Shown in pieces: positions 33,892-46,204 of a DNA stretch of 64,000 nt; position 1 is the stretch's first letter; every line of letters starts with the position of its first letter. Origin of the DNA: Ramlibacter agri (GTDB lineage: Bacteria > Pseudomonadota > Gammaproteobacteria > Burkholderiales > Burkholderiaceae_C). The position numbers were made by a program, and so were the translations under genes. The stretch covers positions 2,666,001-2,730,000 of the forward strand of contig NZ_JABBFX010000001.1 in assembly GCF_012927085.1 (NCBI RefSeq), in the 5' to 3' direction. The notes beneath the pieces were generated by a model, which was not told where the DNA came from, ran no database searches, and worked only from the letters and a program-made list of their open reading frames with translations.

Positions 33892-35025
33892 TCAAGCCGC
33901 CGCCGATCCCGGCAAAGGCAGATAGAGAGTGAACGTGGCTCCTTCGCCGAGGGCGCTGGCGACTTCCAGGCGGCCGCGGTGGGATTCGGCGATCTGGCGG
34001 GCGATGAACAGGCCCAGGCCCAGCCCGGGAACCGACTGCGCGCTCTCGGCGCGCTCGAACTGCTGGAACACCCGCTCCTGGTCGGCCGGGGCGATGCCCA
34101 TGCCCTGGTCGCGCACCGAGAGCAGGGCGCGGCCTTCGCCGGCGCTGGCCGTCACGGCGATCGGCTTGCCCTGGCCGTAGCGCAAGGCGTTGGTCAGCAG
34201 GTTGGTGATGACCTGCTCGATGCGGAATTCGTCGCCTTCCAGCGGCAGCGCCTCGGGCGCGTCCAGCACCAGCTGCACGCCGGTGGCCGCCGCCTGCTCG
34301 GAGATGGTTTCCACGGTCCGCCGTGCCAGTTGCGCCAGGTCGAACGGGCCCGGGCTCATGGCCAGGCGGCCGGTGCGCAGCCGCGACACGTCCAGCATGT
34401 CGTCCAGCAGCCGGATCATGCTGCGGATCTGGCGCTCGTCGCGCTCCACGGTGCGCAGCATGGCGGCGCGGTCCGGCGCGGCCGGGCCGGACAGCATCTT
34501 GCGCCGCACCTGGGCCTGCAGGTAGACGGAGTTGAGCGGGTTGCGCAGCTCGTGCGAGACCATGGACATGAAGTCGTCGCGCATGGCCACGGCGCGCTGC
34601 AGCTCCGCGTGGGTGGCCTGCAGTTCCTGGCGCTGGCGGAACAGTTCCACGAACACGTTGACCTTGCCGCGCACGGCCACCGAATCGAGCGGCTTGTAGA
34701 GGAAGTCGACCGCGCCCGTTTCATAGCCGCGGAAGGCGTAGTTCAGCTCGCGGCCGGCGGCGCTGACGAACACGATCGGGATGTTGCGGGTGCGCTCGGT
34801 GCCGCGCATCAGTTCGGCCAGCTCGAAGCCGTTCATGACCGGCATCTGGACGTCCAGGATGGCCAGCGCGAACGGGTGCTCCAGCATCAGCGACAGCGCT
34901 TCCTCGCCCGAGCGGGCCTGGAAGATGCGCCGGCCCGGCTGGCGGATCAAGGCTTCCAGGGCGACCAGGTTGTCCTGCAGGTCGTCGACCAGCAGCACGT
35001 TGACGTCGGGGGAGGCAGCGCTCAT
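33892..35025 (-). CDS. Response-regulator/histidine-kinase hybrid
   Basis: This 377-residue cytoplasmic protein has an N-terminal receiver domain ([10 protein letters not shown], phospho-Asp in [13 protein letters not shown], Lys in FLYKPLD), a helical linker, then a HisKA site ([18 protein letters not shown]) and an HATPase domain with N and G boxes ([31 protein letters not shown]). The receiver probably takes phosphate from the large hybrid kinase upstream. Its start overlaps the cheB stop as TGATG. Confidence 0.9.
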   Translation of the reverse strand: MSAASPDVNVLLVDDLQDNLVALEALIRQPGRRIFQARSGEEALSLMLEHPFALAILDVQMPVMNGFELAELMRGTERTRNIPIVFVSAAGRELNYAFRGYETGAVDFLYKPLDSVAVRGKVNVFVELFRQRQELQATHAELQRAVAMRDDFMSMVSHELRNPLNSVYLQAQVRRKMLSGPAAPDRAAMLRTVERDERQIRSMIRLLDDMLDVSRLRTGRLAMSPGPFDLAQLARRTVETISEQAAATGVQLVLDAPEALPLEGDEFRIEQVITNLLTNALRYGQGKPIAVTASAGEGRALLSVRDQGMGIAPADQERVFQQFERAESAQSVPGLGLGLFIARQIAESHRGRLEVASALGEGATFTLYLPLPGSAAA

Positions 35026-35618
35026 CAGCGGATCACCGTTTGCAGCAGGCGGGCAAGCCCCGCCAGGGGAAGGACGTAGTGGGGGTGGGCGGCGGCGATG
35101 GCCGCCAGCGGCATGGTGGAATGCGCCGCCTCGGCCGGGTCCTGCGCGGCGCACAGGCCGCCGGCGGCCTTGATGGCCGCCAGGCCGTTGGCGCCGTCCT
35201 CGTTGGCGCCCGTCAGCACGAGGCCGGCGGCGCGCTCGCCGTAGACGTCCGCGCAGGATTCCATCAGCACGTCGATGGAAGGGCGCGAGTAGTGCACGGG
35301 CGGATCGCAGCTGAGCGCGAAAGTCCGGTCGTCTTCCACCAGCAGATGGTAGCCGGGTGGCGCGAAGTAGAGCGTGCCCGGCCGCACCGGGGCGCCGGGC
35401 TGGGCTTCGCTGGTGGGCACGTCGAGCCGGGCGGAGAACACTTCCACCAGCCGGCTGGCGTGGTCTTCCGGCAGGTGCAGCACCACGACCACCGCGGCGT
35501 TCATGGGCGGCCGCAGCACGGTCAGCAGCGACAGCAGCGCGTCGATGCCGCCGGCCGAAGCGCCGATGGCCACGACTTCCGCGCGGGCCTGGAAGTCGGC
35601 GGGCAGCTCGATCCTCAT
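35025..35618 (-). CDS. CheB-type methylesterase domain protein (no receiver)
   Basis: This 197-residue protein is the CheB catalytic domain alone. It has the nucleophile Ser in GASAGGIDAL, the His in VVLHLPEDH and the Asp in LTGANEDGANG. It lacks the N-terminal receiver that controls classical CheB, so activity must be regulated otherwise. It overlaps the cheR-like stop by ATGA. No chemoreceptor or cheA/cheW gene is nearby, so a non-motility role is likely. Confidence 0.9.
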   Translation of the reverse strand: MRIELPADFQARAEVVAIGASAGGIDALLSLLTVLRPPMNAAVVVVLHLPEDHASRLVEVFSARLDVPTSEAQPGAPVRPGTLYFAPPGYHLLVEDDRTFALSCDPPVHYSRPSIDVLMESCADVYGERAAGLVLTGANEDGANGLAAIKAAGGLCAAQDPAEAAHSTMPLAAIAAAHPHYVLPLAGLARLLQTVIR

Positions 35619-36432
35619 GGGCCCACCCGCCGGTAGATGCGATCCGGCTTGCTCACCGGCTCGAAGTCCTGGCCATGGGCCGAAAACTCCAGCGTCTCGC
35701 GCGAGCCCAGGCCCAGGAAGCCGCGGCGCGACAGCGACTCGTGGAACAGGCCCAGCGCGCGGTCCTGCAGCTTGCGGTTGAAGTAGATCAGCACGTTGCG
35801 GCAGGAGATGAGCTGGGTTTCGGAGAACACGGCATCGGTGGCGAGGCTGTGGTCCGCGAAGGTGATGCTGTCACGCAATCCCTTGTCCAGCAAGGCGCCG
35901 CCGTAGGCCGCCGTGTAGTAGTCGCTGAAGGAGCGGGTGCCGCCGGCGCGCTGGTAGTTGCGCGTGAACCCCTGCATCTGGTCCAGCGCGAAGATGCCCT
36001 GGCGCGCCCGGTCCAGCGACGCATGGTTGATGTCGGTGGCGTAGAGGATGGTGCGCGCCAGCAGGTCTTCCTCCTGCAGCAGGATGGCGAGCGAATAGGC
36101 TTCCTCGCCGGTGCTGCAGCCGGCCACCCAGACCTTCAGCGACGGGTAGGTCTTGAGCACCGGCACCACGTGGCGGCGCAGCGCCAGGTAGTACGGCGGG
36201 TCGCGGAACATCTCGCTGACCGGCACCGTCAGGTACTGCAGCAGGATCGCGAACTCGCTGGCGTCGTGCAGCACGCGCTCCTGCAGCGCCGACACCGAAG
36301 GCGCGCCCATCTTCTGCTGCGCCCCCAGCACGCGCCGCTTCAGCGAAGCCGGCGCGTAGTCGCGGAAGTCGTGCCCGTAACGCAGGAACACCGCCTCCAC
36401 CAGCAGGCGGATCTCGATATCCGCGACCGAGC

Positions 36433-36436
<4 letters not shown>
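35615..36436 (-). CDS. CheR-type SAM-dependent methyltransferase
   Basis: This 273-residue protein has the CheR N-terminal helical domain and the SAM site VWVAGCSTGEEAYSLAI, then ATDINHASL and LISCRNVLIYF. It would methylate glutamates of a receptor or sensor. I chose the GTG at 36436 because it overlaps the hybrid kinase stop as GTGA; an upstream frame extends into that gene without similarity. It pairs with the CheB-like gene. Confidence 0.88.
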
Positions 36437-39915
<3,479 letters not shown>

Positions 39916-39992
39916 GAAACGGCCAGCCGCCGAGTGTGCGGCAATCTTTTTAGCTCAGGCGTAGGAGAACAGCGCGTCTCCCGAGCAGGGCC

Positions 39993-40940
39993 TTAGCGCG
40001 AGGCGGCGGTCATCCGCCCTTGCGCCGCGCCCAGCTTGGCCTGCGCGGTACGGCTGCCCAGGTTGGCGGCGCGTTGCAGCCACCTCACGGCGAGCGTGGC
40101 ATCGGGCGGCACGCTGGCGCCTTCAAGGTAGGCGACGCCCAGGAAATAGCACATCTCCATGCGGCCGAAGCGGATGCCTTCCTCGGTGGACTTGCCCGAG
40201 CGCTTGACGATCATCGGCACGTCGCCGGCGCCGTTGGCGAAGGACTGCATCTGGTCGATGGTGCGGGTGAAGAAGCGGTCGCGCGAAGCCGCGGCGGCCG
40301 TCTTGTCCGGCATCTGCGCCACCAGTTCGTCGGCCAGGATGGGCAGCACCTCGAAGGGCGTCATGCCGCCCCGGGTGCGCGGCGAATACCAGGCGTGCAG
40401 CATGGCGCGATCGAGCGGCAGCAGGCCGTCCACCTTGGTCGGGAAATAGGACAGCACGGTCTTGCCGGCCGGATGGCCGCGCACGCCCATGACGTGCATG
40501 GACTCGTGGTAGGCGCAGCGCCAGGCGTCGCGGCTGCGCATCTGCATGGCCGCCGAGTCGATCTTCGTCTCGGTCTGGAAGTTCAGGTAGGTGACGCAGG
40601 GCTGGTTGTCTTCCAGCTGGCTGTCCGGAACGATCTCGACGCTGACGTTCGCCACCTGGGCGGCATCCGGCCGGTCGCTGACGTCGACCAGCTTGACGCC
40701 AGCCTCGGCCGCGACGTCGCGCAGAGCCTGCAGGGTGTGCTGCTTGTGCTGGGCCAGGTTCACGCCGAAGATGCGGACCCTCATGTCCTGCTCCCAGCGG
40801 ACGAGGCGCGTGGGCGTGCCGCTCTGGTGCCACAGCACCTCCCACATGGTGCCCATGCCCTGGTCGAACTCATCGGCCTGCGCCAGACACGGACCTGCCA
40901 CCGCGGCCGCGAGAAGGGCCGCCACACCCGACTTCCACAT
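39993..40940 (-). CDS. Secreted zinc metalloprotease-like protein with Sel1-type tail
   Basis: This 315-residue protein has a signal peptide (LLAAAVAGPCLAQA) and the extended zinc motif HESMHVMGVRGHP, resembling the HExxHxxGxxH/D site of metzincins. The C-terminus has a Sel1/TPR-like repeat (AVRWLQRAANLGSRTAQAKLG). It is predicted to be periplasmic or secreted. I do not recognise a named subfamily. The upstream region carries a GTAGGA/TCCTAC palindrome (40983-40998). Confidence 0.65.
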   Translation of the reverse strand: MWKSGVAALLAAAVAGPCLAQADEFDQGMGTMWEVLWHQSGTPTRLVRWEQDMRVRIFGVNLAQHKQHTLQALRDVAAEAGVKLVDVSDRPDAAQVANVSVEIVPDSQLEDNQPCVTYLNFQTETKIDSAAMQMRSRDAWRCAYHESMHVMGVRGHPAGKTVLSYFPTKVDGLLPLDRAMLHAWYSPRTRGGMTPFEVLPILADELVAQMPDKTAAAASRDRFFTRTIDQMQSFANGAGDVPMIVKRSGKSTEEGIRFGRMEMCYFLGVAYLEGASVPPDATLAVRWLQRAANLGSRTAQAKLGAAQGRMTAASR

Positions 40941-40982
40941 ATGAGGACTACCCCTGCTGACTCGAAGATGTCCGACTATGGG

Positions 40983-40998
40983 GTAGGACAGCTCCTAC
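40983..40998. promoter_or_regulatory. Palindrome upstream of the metalloprotease gene
   Basis: GTAGGACAGCTCCTAC is an inverted repeat with 6-nt arms and a CAGC centre, 43 nt before the metalloprotease ATG. The form resembles binding sites of NarL/LuxR-type response regulators. The rest of the 41-bp-plus gap to 41052 shows nothing clear. Confidence 0.35.
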
Positions 40999-41052
40999 GG
41001 CAAGGGCTGTTACGGGGGTGTCGCCGTGTAGCGCAACCCCAACCGGAAAATT

Positions 41053-41958
41053 TCACGCTTCCAGGAAGGCTTCGAGGAGTTGCGCCAATTGCTCAGGCTG
41101 GTCGTGGTGCAGCATGTGGCCGGCGTCGTCGACCCGCGCGACGCGGTGGTCGGCCACGTTCTTCAACCGTTCGTGGTACTCCGCCAACGTGTAGCGGCCT
41201 TTCCACCAGCCCTCCAGGCTGTCGTCGCCGGCTTCCACCGCCAGCAGCGGCGCCTGGATCGCTCGGTACAGCGCCAGTACTTCGTCCACGCGGTACAGGC
41301 TGGCGTTGACGATCTTGTGGGCGGCGTCGCCCAGGATGCGCCAGCGGCCGTCCGCCTCCCGCCGCGCCCAGTGCTGCGCGAGCCAGTCGGCCTTGGCTTG
41401 CGGCAGGCGCCTGTTCGTCTTCATCAGGCGCGCGGCGACGCCGTCCAGGCTGTCGTAGGACTGCAGGTCCAGCTCGCCGCGGTGGAAGGCCTTGAGCTGG
41501 GCTATCCACTGCGCGTAGCGCTTGGGCGCCTGTTCGGGCTGCGTGGCCGCCATGCCGAAGCCTTCGAGGTTGACGAGGCGGCGGATGCGCTCGGCCCGCG
41601 CGCCCGCATACAGCATCGCGATGTTGCCGCCCATGCTGTGGCCCACCAGGTCCACGGGCTGCGCGCCGGCGTAGTGATCGAGCAGGAAGTCGAGGTCGGC
41701 CAGGTAGTCCGGGAACCAGTAGTTGTCGGTCGGCGGCAATTCGGTGAGCCCGAAGCCGCGCCAGTCCGGCGCGATGACGTAGTGGTCGCGGGCGAAGGCA
41801 TCGACCATGAACTGCCAGGAAGCCGCCACGTCCATCCAGCCGTGCACCAGGACCAGCGGCGTGCGGCCCGGCGCCGGCTCGCCCCACAGGCGCACGTGAT
41901 AGCGCAGGTTGCGGATGGCGACGAACTCGCTGCGGGATGCTTTCCGGGCCGGGTACAT
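41053..41958 (-). CDS. Alpha/beta-hydrolase
   Basis: This 301-residue cytoplasmic hydrolase has the oxyanion-hole motif VLVHGWMD, the nucleophile elbow LVGHSMGGNIAM, the acid in LAVEAGDDSL and the His in VDDAGHMLHHD. Esterase or lactonase activity is likely, substrate unknown. I chose the ATG at 41958; the longer frame enters the divergent acyl-CoA synthetase gene. Confidence 0.88.
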   Translation of the reverse strand: MYPARKASRSEFVAIRNLRYHVRLWGEPAPGRTPLVLVHGWMDVAASWQFMVDAFARDHYVIAPDWRGFGLTELPPTDNYWFPDYLADLDFLLDHYAGAQPVDLVGHSMGGNIAMLYAGARAERIRRLVNLEGFGMAATQPEQAPKRYAQWIAQLKAFHRGELDLQSYDSLDGVAARLMKTNRRLPQAKADWLAQHWARREADGRWRILGDAAHKIVNASLYRVDEVLALYRAIQAPLLAVEAGDDSLEGWWKGRYTLAEYHERLKNVADHRVARVDDAGHMLHHDQPEQLAQLLEAFLEA

Positions 41959-42040
41959 GGGCGTGACTATAGGCTGCGCGGCAACGGGTCTCCTAGAATC
42001 GCCGCACCCTGGTGACACACCACGCGAGGAGGCGGGCGAC

Positions 42041-43744
42041 ATGGCGATGAGGGACGACTGGGCGGCTCTGCACCGCGGTTTCGGCTGGCAGGTGCCGGCA
42101 GGCTTCAACATCGCGCAGGCCTGCTGCGGCCGCTGGGCGGCGCGGCCGGATGCGGCGCAGCGCGTCGCGATCGTGGACCACGGCAGCGGCGCGACCCTGA
42201 GCTACGCCGCCTTGCAGCGCGAAGCCCATGCCATGAGCCGGCTGCTGTCCAAACTCGGCGTGCAACGCGGCGACCGCGTGGCCATCGTGATGCCGCAGCG
42301 CTTCGAGACCGCCATCGCTTACATGGCGGTGCTGCAGATGGGCGCGGTGGCGATGCCCTTGTCGATGCTGTTCGGCCCCGACGCGCTGGAGTACCGGCTG
42401 CAGGACAGCGAGGCGGTGGTGGCGCTCTGCGACGAGAGCTCGATCGCCAACATCGCGCAGGTGCGGGCGCAATGCCCCGCGCTGCGCACGGTGGTCGGCG
42501 TGGGCGCGGCTTCCGCCGACTTGTCCTGGGAGGCGCAGCGTGAACAGCTGGCGCCGGAGTTCGTGCCGGTGGAGACGGCGGCCGACGACGGCGCGGTCCT
42601 GATCTACACCAGCGGCACGACCGGGCCGCCGAAGGGCGCGCTCATTCCGCATCGGGCGCTGATTGGCAACCTGCCTGGCTTCGTGTGCAGCCAGAACTGG
42701 TTCGGTTTCGACGGTGGTGGCGAGAGCAGAGCGGTCTTCTGGTCCCCGGCCGACTGGGCGTGGACGGGCGGACTGATGGACGCCTTGCTCCCGACGCTCT
42801 ACTTCGGCCGCGCCATCGTCGGCTGCAACGCGCGCTTCAGCCCGGAGCTGGCCTTCCAGCTGCTGGAGCAACGCGGCGTCACGCACACCTTCCTGTTTCC
42901 CACCGCGCTGAAGGCGATGATGAAAGCCTTCCCGCAGCCGCACGAACGCTTCGCGCTGCAGCTGCAGGCGATCATGAGCGCCGGCGAGGCGGTGGGCGAC
43001 GCCGTGTTCGCATATTGCCGCGACCAGCTGGGCGTCGTGCCCAACGAGATGTTCGGCCAGACCGAGATCAACTACGTCGTGGGCAACTGCGCCATCCACT
43101 GGCCGGCCCGCGCGGGCAGCATGGGCCGGCCTTACCCGGGCCACCGCGTCGCCGTCATCGACGACGAAGGCAGGGAATGCCCGGCCGGCGTGCCGGGCGA
43201 CGTGGCGGTGAACCGCTTCGACGTGCACGGCGACCCGGACCCGATCTTCTTCCTGGGCTACTGGAAGAACCCGGGGGCCACGCGCCGCAAGTACACCGGC
43301 GACTGGTGCCGCACTGGCGACCTCGCCACCCGCGACGCCGACGGCTACCTCTGGTACCAGGGCCGCGCCGACGACGTTTTCAAGGCGGCGGGCTACCGCA
43401 TCGGCCCGAGCGAAATCGAGAACTGCCTGGTCAAGCACCCGGCGGTGGTCAATGCGGCGGTCGTGCCCAAGCCCGACCCCGATCGCGGCGCGCTGGTGAA
43501 GGCCTACGTGGTGCTGGCCCCGCAGGCCGCGCAGCAGCGGGCCGGTGGCGACGCCGCACGATTCGACGCGGAGCTGGTCGCGCAGTTGCAGCTACATGTG
43601 AAGGACAAGCTGGCGCCCTACGAGTACCCGAAGGAGATCGAGTTCATCGAGGCCTTGCCGATGACGACCACCGGCAAGGTGCAGCGCCGCGTGCTGCGGC
43701 TGCGCGAGGAAGAGCGCGCCCGCGCGGCCGGGGGCGCAGCATGA
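42041..43744 (+). CDS. AMP-forming acyl-CoA synthetase (Acs/medium-chain type)
   Basis: This 567-residue ANL-superfamily enzyme has the P-loop-like LIYTSGTTGPPKGAL, SAGEAVGDAVF, the aromatic motif EMFGQTE, GDWCRTGDL and the catalytic Lys motif MTTTGKVQRR near the C-terminus. It activates a carboxylic acid to its CoA thioester. GAGGAGG lies 9 nt before the ATG. It overlaps the next membrane-protein gene by ATGA. Confidence 0.92.
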   Translation: MAMRDDWAALHRGFGWQVPAGFNIAQACCGRWAARPDAAQRVAIVDHGSGATLSYAALQREAHAMSRLLSKLGVQRGDRVAIVMPQRFETAIAYMAVLQMGAVAMPLSMLFGPDALEYRLQDSEAVVALCDESSIANIAQVRAQCPALRTVVGVGAASADLSWEAQREQLAPEFVPVETAADDGAVLIYTSGTTGPPKGALIPHRALIGNLPGFVCSQNWFGFDGGGESRAVFWSPADWAWTGGLMDALLPTLYFGRAIVGCNARFSPELAFQLLEQRGVTHTFLFPTALKAMMKAFPQPHERFALQLQAIMSAGEAVGDAVFAYCRDQLGVVPNEMFGQTEINYVVGNCAIHWPARAGSMGRPYPGHRVAVIDDEGRECPAGVPGDVAVNRFDVHGDPDPIFFLGYWKNPGATRRKYTGDWCRTGDLATRDADGYLWYQGRADDVFKAAGYRIGPSEIENCLVKHPAVVNAAVVPKPDPDRGALVKAYVVLAPQAAQQRAGGDAARFDAELVAQLQLHVKDKLAPYEYPKEIEFIEALPMTTTGKVQRRVLRLREEERARAAGGAA

Positions 43745-44709
43745 GCGCGGTGCGCGAGGGCATGCCGGCTTCAACGCTGCAGTCCGAGGCCATGCGCGCC
43801 TGGATCCCGGCGCTGCTGTTCGGGCTTCTGCTGGTGGAGTGGGCCTGGGGCTGGGATCCCACGGACACCGTCGCCGGCGTGTTCGGCCCGGGGAGCAACC
43901 GGAACGGATTCCACGAAATGGATTGGATCCGGCTGGTCTTCCTGCACAACGCCCTCCAGCCCGTCTACGTGGCACTGGCCGTGGGCGCGACCTGGCTGGC
44001 GCGCCATCACCTGCTGGTGCGGCATGCCATCGCGCCGCCGCTGCCGTGGATGGCCTGGGCCGCGCTTGCGTTCTACGCCGTCGCCCAGGCCGTCTGGCTC
44101 GCGCGGCGCTTCGGCCTGGAGTCGCTACCGCTGCCGCAGGCGATGGCGCTGAGCTATGCGACGGCGGTGGCCGCCCTGGCTTTCAAGGTCTGCGCCGCGG
44201 GCGCGGTGGGCCACGCTCTCGTCCGCGGCAGCGCCCAGGACCACGCGTGGGCGCCGACGCAGCCGCCTGACGTGGAGGCGACAGCGAGACCGCCCGCGCG
44301 CTGGGGCCTTGCGATGGTGGTCGCGGTCGCGCTCGCCCTGTATCCGCTGTTCCCGCTCTTCGACTACTTCTCCTTCCTGTCGCGGCTCTTCTTGGGGCTG
44401 GGTCCGGGAACCGCGCTGCTGCTGCGCAGCGGGGTCGCATTGATGCTCGCGTGGCTGCTCCTGCGGGTGCTGCAGCGGCGCGGCGTGGCGCAGCCGCCCG
44501 CCCGGGCCCGGCTCGCGCGCGCGGCGTTCATCGTGACCTGCGTGTTCCTGCTGCTTGCTCCGGTCGGCTTCATCCTGTCCGCCATTCCGTATGGCGGGGG
44601 CAATCTGCCGGACGAACTCCGGCTGCTGCCGGCGGCCGCGCAGCTGCTGGGCCTGCTGGCTTTCCTGCAACTGCTGCGCCGGCCCCGCACGGAGGCTGCG
44701 CATGGCTAA
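43741..44709 (+). CDS. Polytopic membrane protein, unknown function
   Basis: This 322-residue protein has about eight hydrophobic segments, including IPALLFGLLLVEWAWGW, LALYPLFPLFDYFSFL and FIVTCVFLLLAPVGFIL. No catalytic motif is evident. It is coupled to the acyl-CoA synthetase by ATGA and overlaps the DUF1345 gene by 8 nt. An accessory role in import or lipid handling is possible but unproven. Confidence 0.65.
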   Translation: MSAVREGMPASTLQSEAMRAWIPALLFGLLLVEWAWGWDPTDTVAGVFGPGSNRNGFHEMDWIRLVFLHNALQPVYVALAVGATWLARHHLLVRHAIAPPLPWMAWAALAFYAVAQAVWLARRFGLESLPLPQAMALSYATAVAALAFKVCAAGAVGHALVRGSAQDHAWAPTQPPDVEATARPPARWGLAMVVAVALALYPLFPLFDYFSFLSRLFLGLGPGTALLLRSGVALMLAWLLLRVLQRRGVAQPPARARLARAAFIVTCVFLLLAPVGFILSAIPYGGGNLPDELRLLPAAAQLLGLLAFLQLLRRPRTEAAHG

Positions 44710-45379
44710 GGGCCATCTCGCGCTGCGGCTGTACCGCGGCCTGCGCGCGCGGCCGCGGCTGCTGGGCTCCATGGCCTTCGGCGTGCTCGTGTTCGTGCTC
44801 GCCAGGACCTTCTCGCCCTGGCGCGACGCCGGCTGCGCGCTGGTGGCCTGGAACGCGGGCGCCTTGCTGTACCTGGCCCTGGCCTGGGAATGGATGCGCG
44901 AAACGGACGTCAAGGCGATCCAGCAGCGCGCCATCGGCCAGGACGAAGGCCGCATCGCGATCCTGTCGGTGGTCGTGCTCGCGGCGGCGGCGATGCTGGT
45001 CGCGGTGGGCACGCAGCTCGGGCAGGCGCGCGACCTCCATGGGAGCGCGCGCGTGCTGCACGTGAGTTTCGCGGTGCTGACCATCGTGACGTCGTGGCTG
45101 TTCACGCAGGTGGTGTTCGCGCTGCACTATGCGCACGACTTCTACCTGTTGCGGCTGCGCGGCCAGAAGGACCCGCTCGACTTTCCCGGCACGCCGGACC
45201 CGAGCTACTTCGACTTCTTCCACTTCGCCTGCATCATCGGCACCTCGTCGCAGACGGCCGACATCACCTTCATGGGCCAGGCGCTGCGGCCGGTGGGCAC
45301 GCTGCATTGCGTCGTCGCCTTCTTCTTCAACGCGAGCCTGATCGCGCTTTCGATCAACGTGGTGGCCGGCCTGCTGTAG
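44702..45379 (+). CDS. DUF1345-family membrane protein
   Basis: This 225-residue inner-membrane protein has about five helices and the DUF1345 signature region HYAHDFY...DFPGTPDPSYFDFFHFAC followed by GTSSQTADI. The family's function is not established; the sequence resembles ion-channel pore segments in layout. It ends the operon begun by the acyl-CoA synthetase. Confidence 0.82.
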   Translation: MAKGHLALRLYRGLRARPRLLGSMAFGVLVFVLARTFSPWRDAGCALVAWNAGALLYLALAWEWMRETDVKAIQQRAIGQDEGRIAILSVVVLAAAAMLVAVGTQLGQARDLHGSARVLHVSFAVLTIVTSWLFTQVVFALHYAHDFYLLRLRGQKDPLDFPGTPDPSYFDFFHFACIIGTSSQTADITFMGQALRPVGTLHCVVAFFFNASLIALSINVVAGLL

Positions 45380-45447
45380 GAAAGGTCCGTCGCCGCAAAG
45401 CAAAGCCGTCCCGCACGGCTGCGCTTGCACCTCGTTACCCTGCCGGC

Positions 45448-46203
45448 ATGCGATTCGGATGGCGAGGTGCAGGATATTTCGGAGCCGGGCTCTTGCTCGG
45501 GGTGCTCGGCATGGGCCTGATGTTCGGGCCGCAGCTCGATCCTGCGACCACCGCGCGCCTGCTGGGCGCGTCGGACGAAACCGCCTCCGCGGCGACCCAC
45601 GCTGCCGGCGCGGGACCGGCGGTGGCCGCCGCGTCGGCGCCCGCAGTCCCGCAGGCACCGTTCGCGCCAGTGGACGCGACGCCGACTTCCGCCACCAGCG
45701 AGAGCTACGCGGCTGCCAGGCAAGCCGTGGCCAATCTCCCGATTGCCGCGCAGGTGGCTTCGGTCCGCGAGACGGCGCCCAAGCGCGCGGCCAGCCGCGA
45801 AGCGGTCGCGCCGCCGGCAGAGCGCGAGGCGCTGCCACCGCCGGAGCGCGAGACCCTTGCCCGGCCGCCCGTGGATGCGATGGCCAGGCCGCCCGTGGAG
45901 CGCGAGGCTGTCATGCGCCCCTTCGTCGAGCGTGACCCGACCGCCAGGCCCGCGCCGGACACCACGGCCAGGCCGGCCGCCAGCGACACGGTCACTGCCG
46001 CCGATGCACCGGTGCGCCGCCCGCGTCCTGCGCCTGACGACGCGCAGCCGGCGAACACGATCCGCATCGCGCCGGAGCCGCCGCGCAATCCGCCGCCGGC
46101 GCCGCGCCAGGCGCAAAACGAAGACACGCCCACGGCCGCCACCGGCAGTGCGACGGGCAGCGCCACCGCCACCGACCCGGGTGGCGGCGAACCCCTCCAG
46201 TGA
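45448..46203 (+). CDS. Pro/Ala-rich membrane-anchored protein
   Basis: This 251-residue protein has one N-terminal membrane segment (YFGAGLLLGVLGMGLMFG), then a low-complexity tail rich in Ala, Pro, Arg and Thr with loose repeats of the ARPPVEREA type. Such tails span the periplasm or remain disordered. It may be a species-specific envelope protein; no domain is recognised. Its stop lies one base from that of the convergent OpgB-like gene. Confidence 0.5.
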   Translation: MRFGWRGAGYFGAGLLLGVLGMGLMFGPQLDPATTARLLGASDETASAATHAAGAGPAVAAASAPAVPQAPFAPVDATPTSATSESYAAARQAVANLPIAAQVASVRETAPKRAASREAVAPPAEREALPPPERETLARPPVDAMARPPVEREAVMRPFVERDPTARPAPDTTARPAASDTVTAADAPVRRPRPAPDDAQPANTIRIAPEPPRNPPPAPRQAQNEDTPTAATGSATGSATATDPGGGEPLQ

Positions 46204-46204
46204 T

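Noticed and set aside
45448..46203. Translated repeats ARPPVEREA as a tandem DNA repeat or CRISPR-like array
   Set aside because: The units are short, irregular and in frame, so they are low-complexity protein sequence and not an array.
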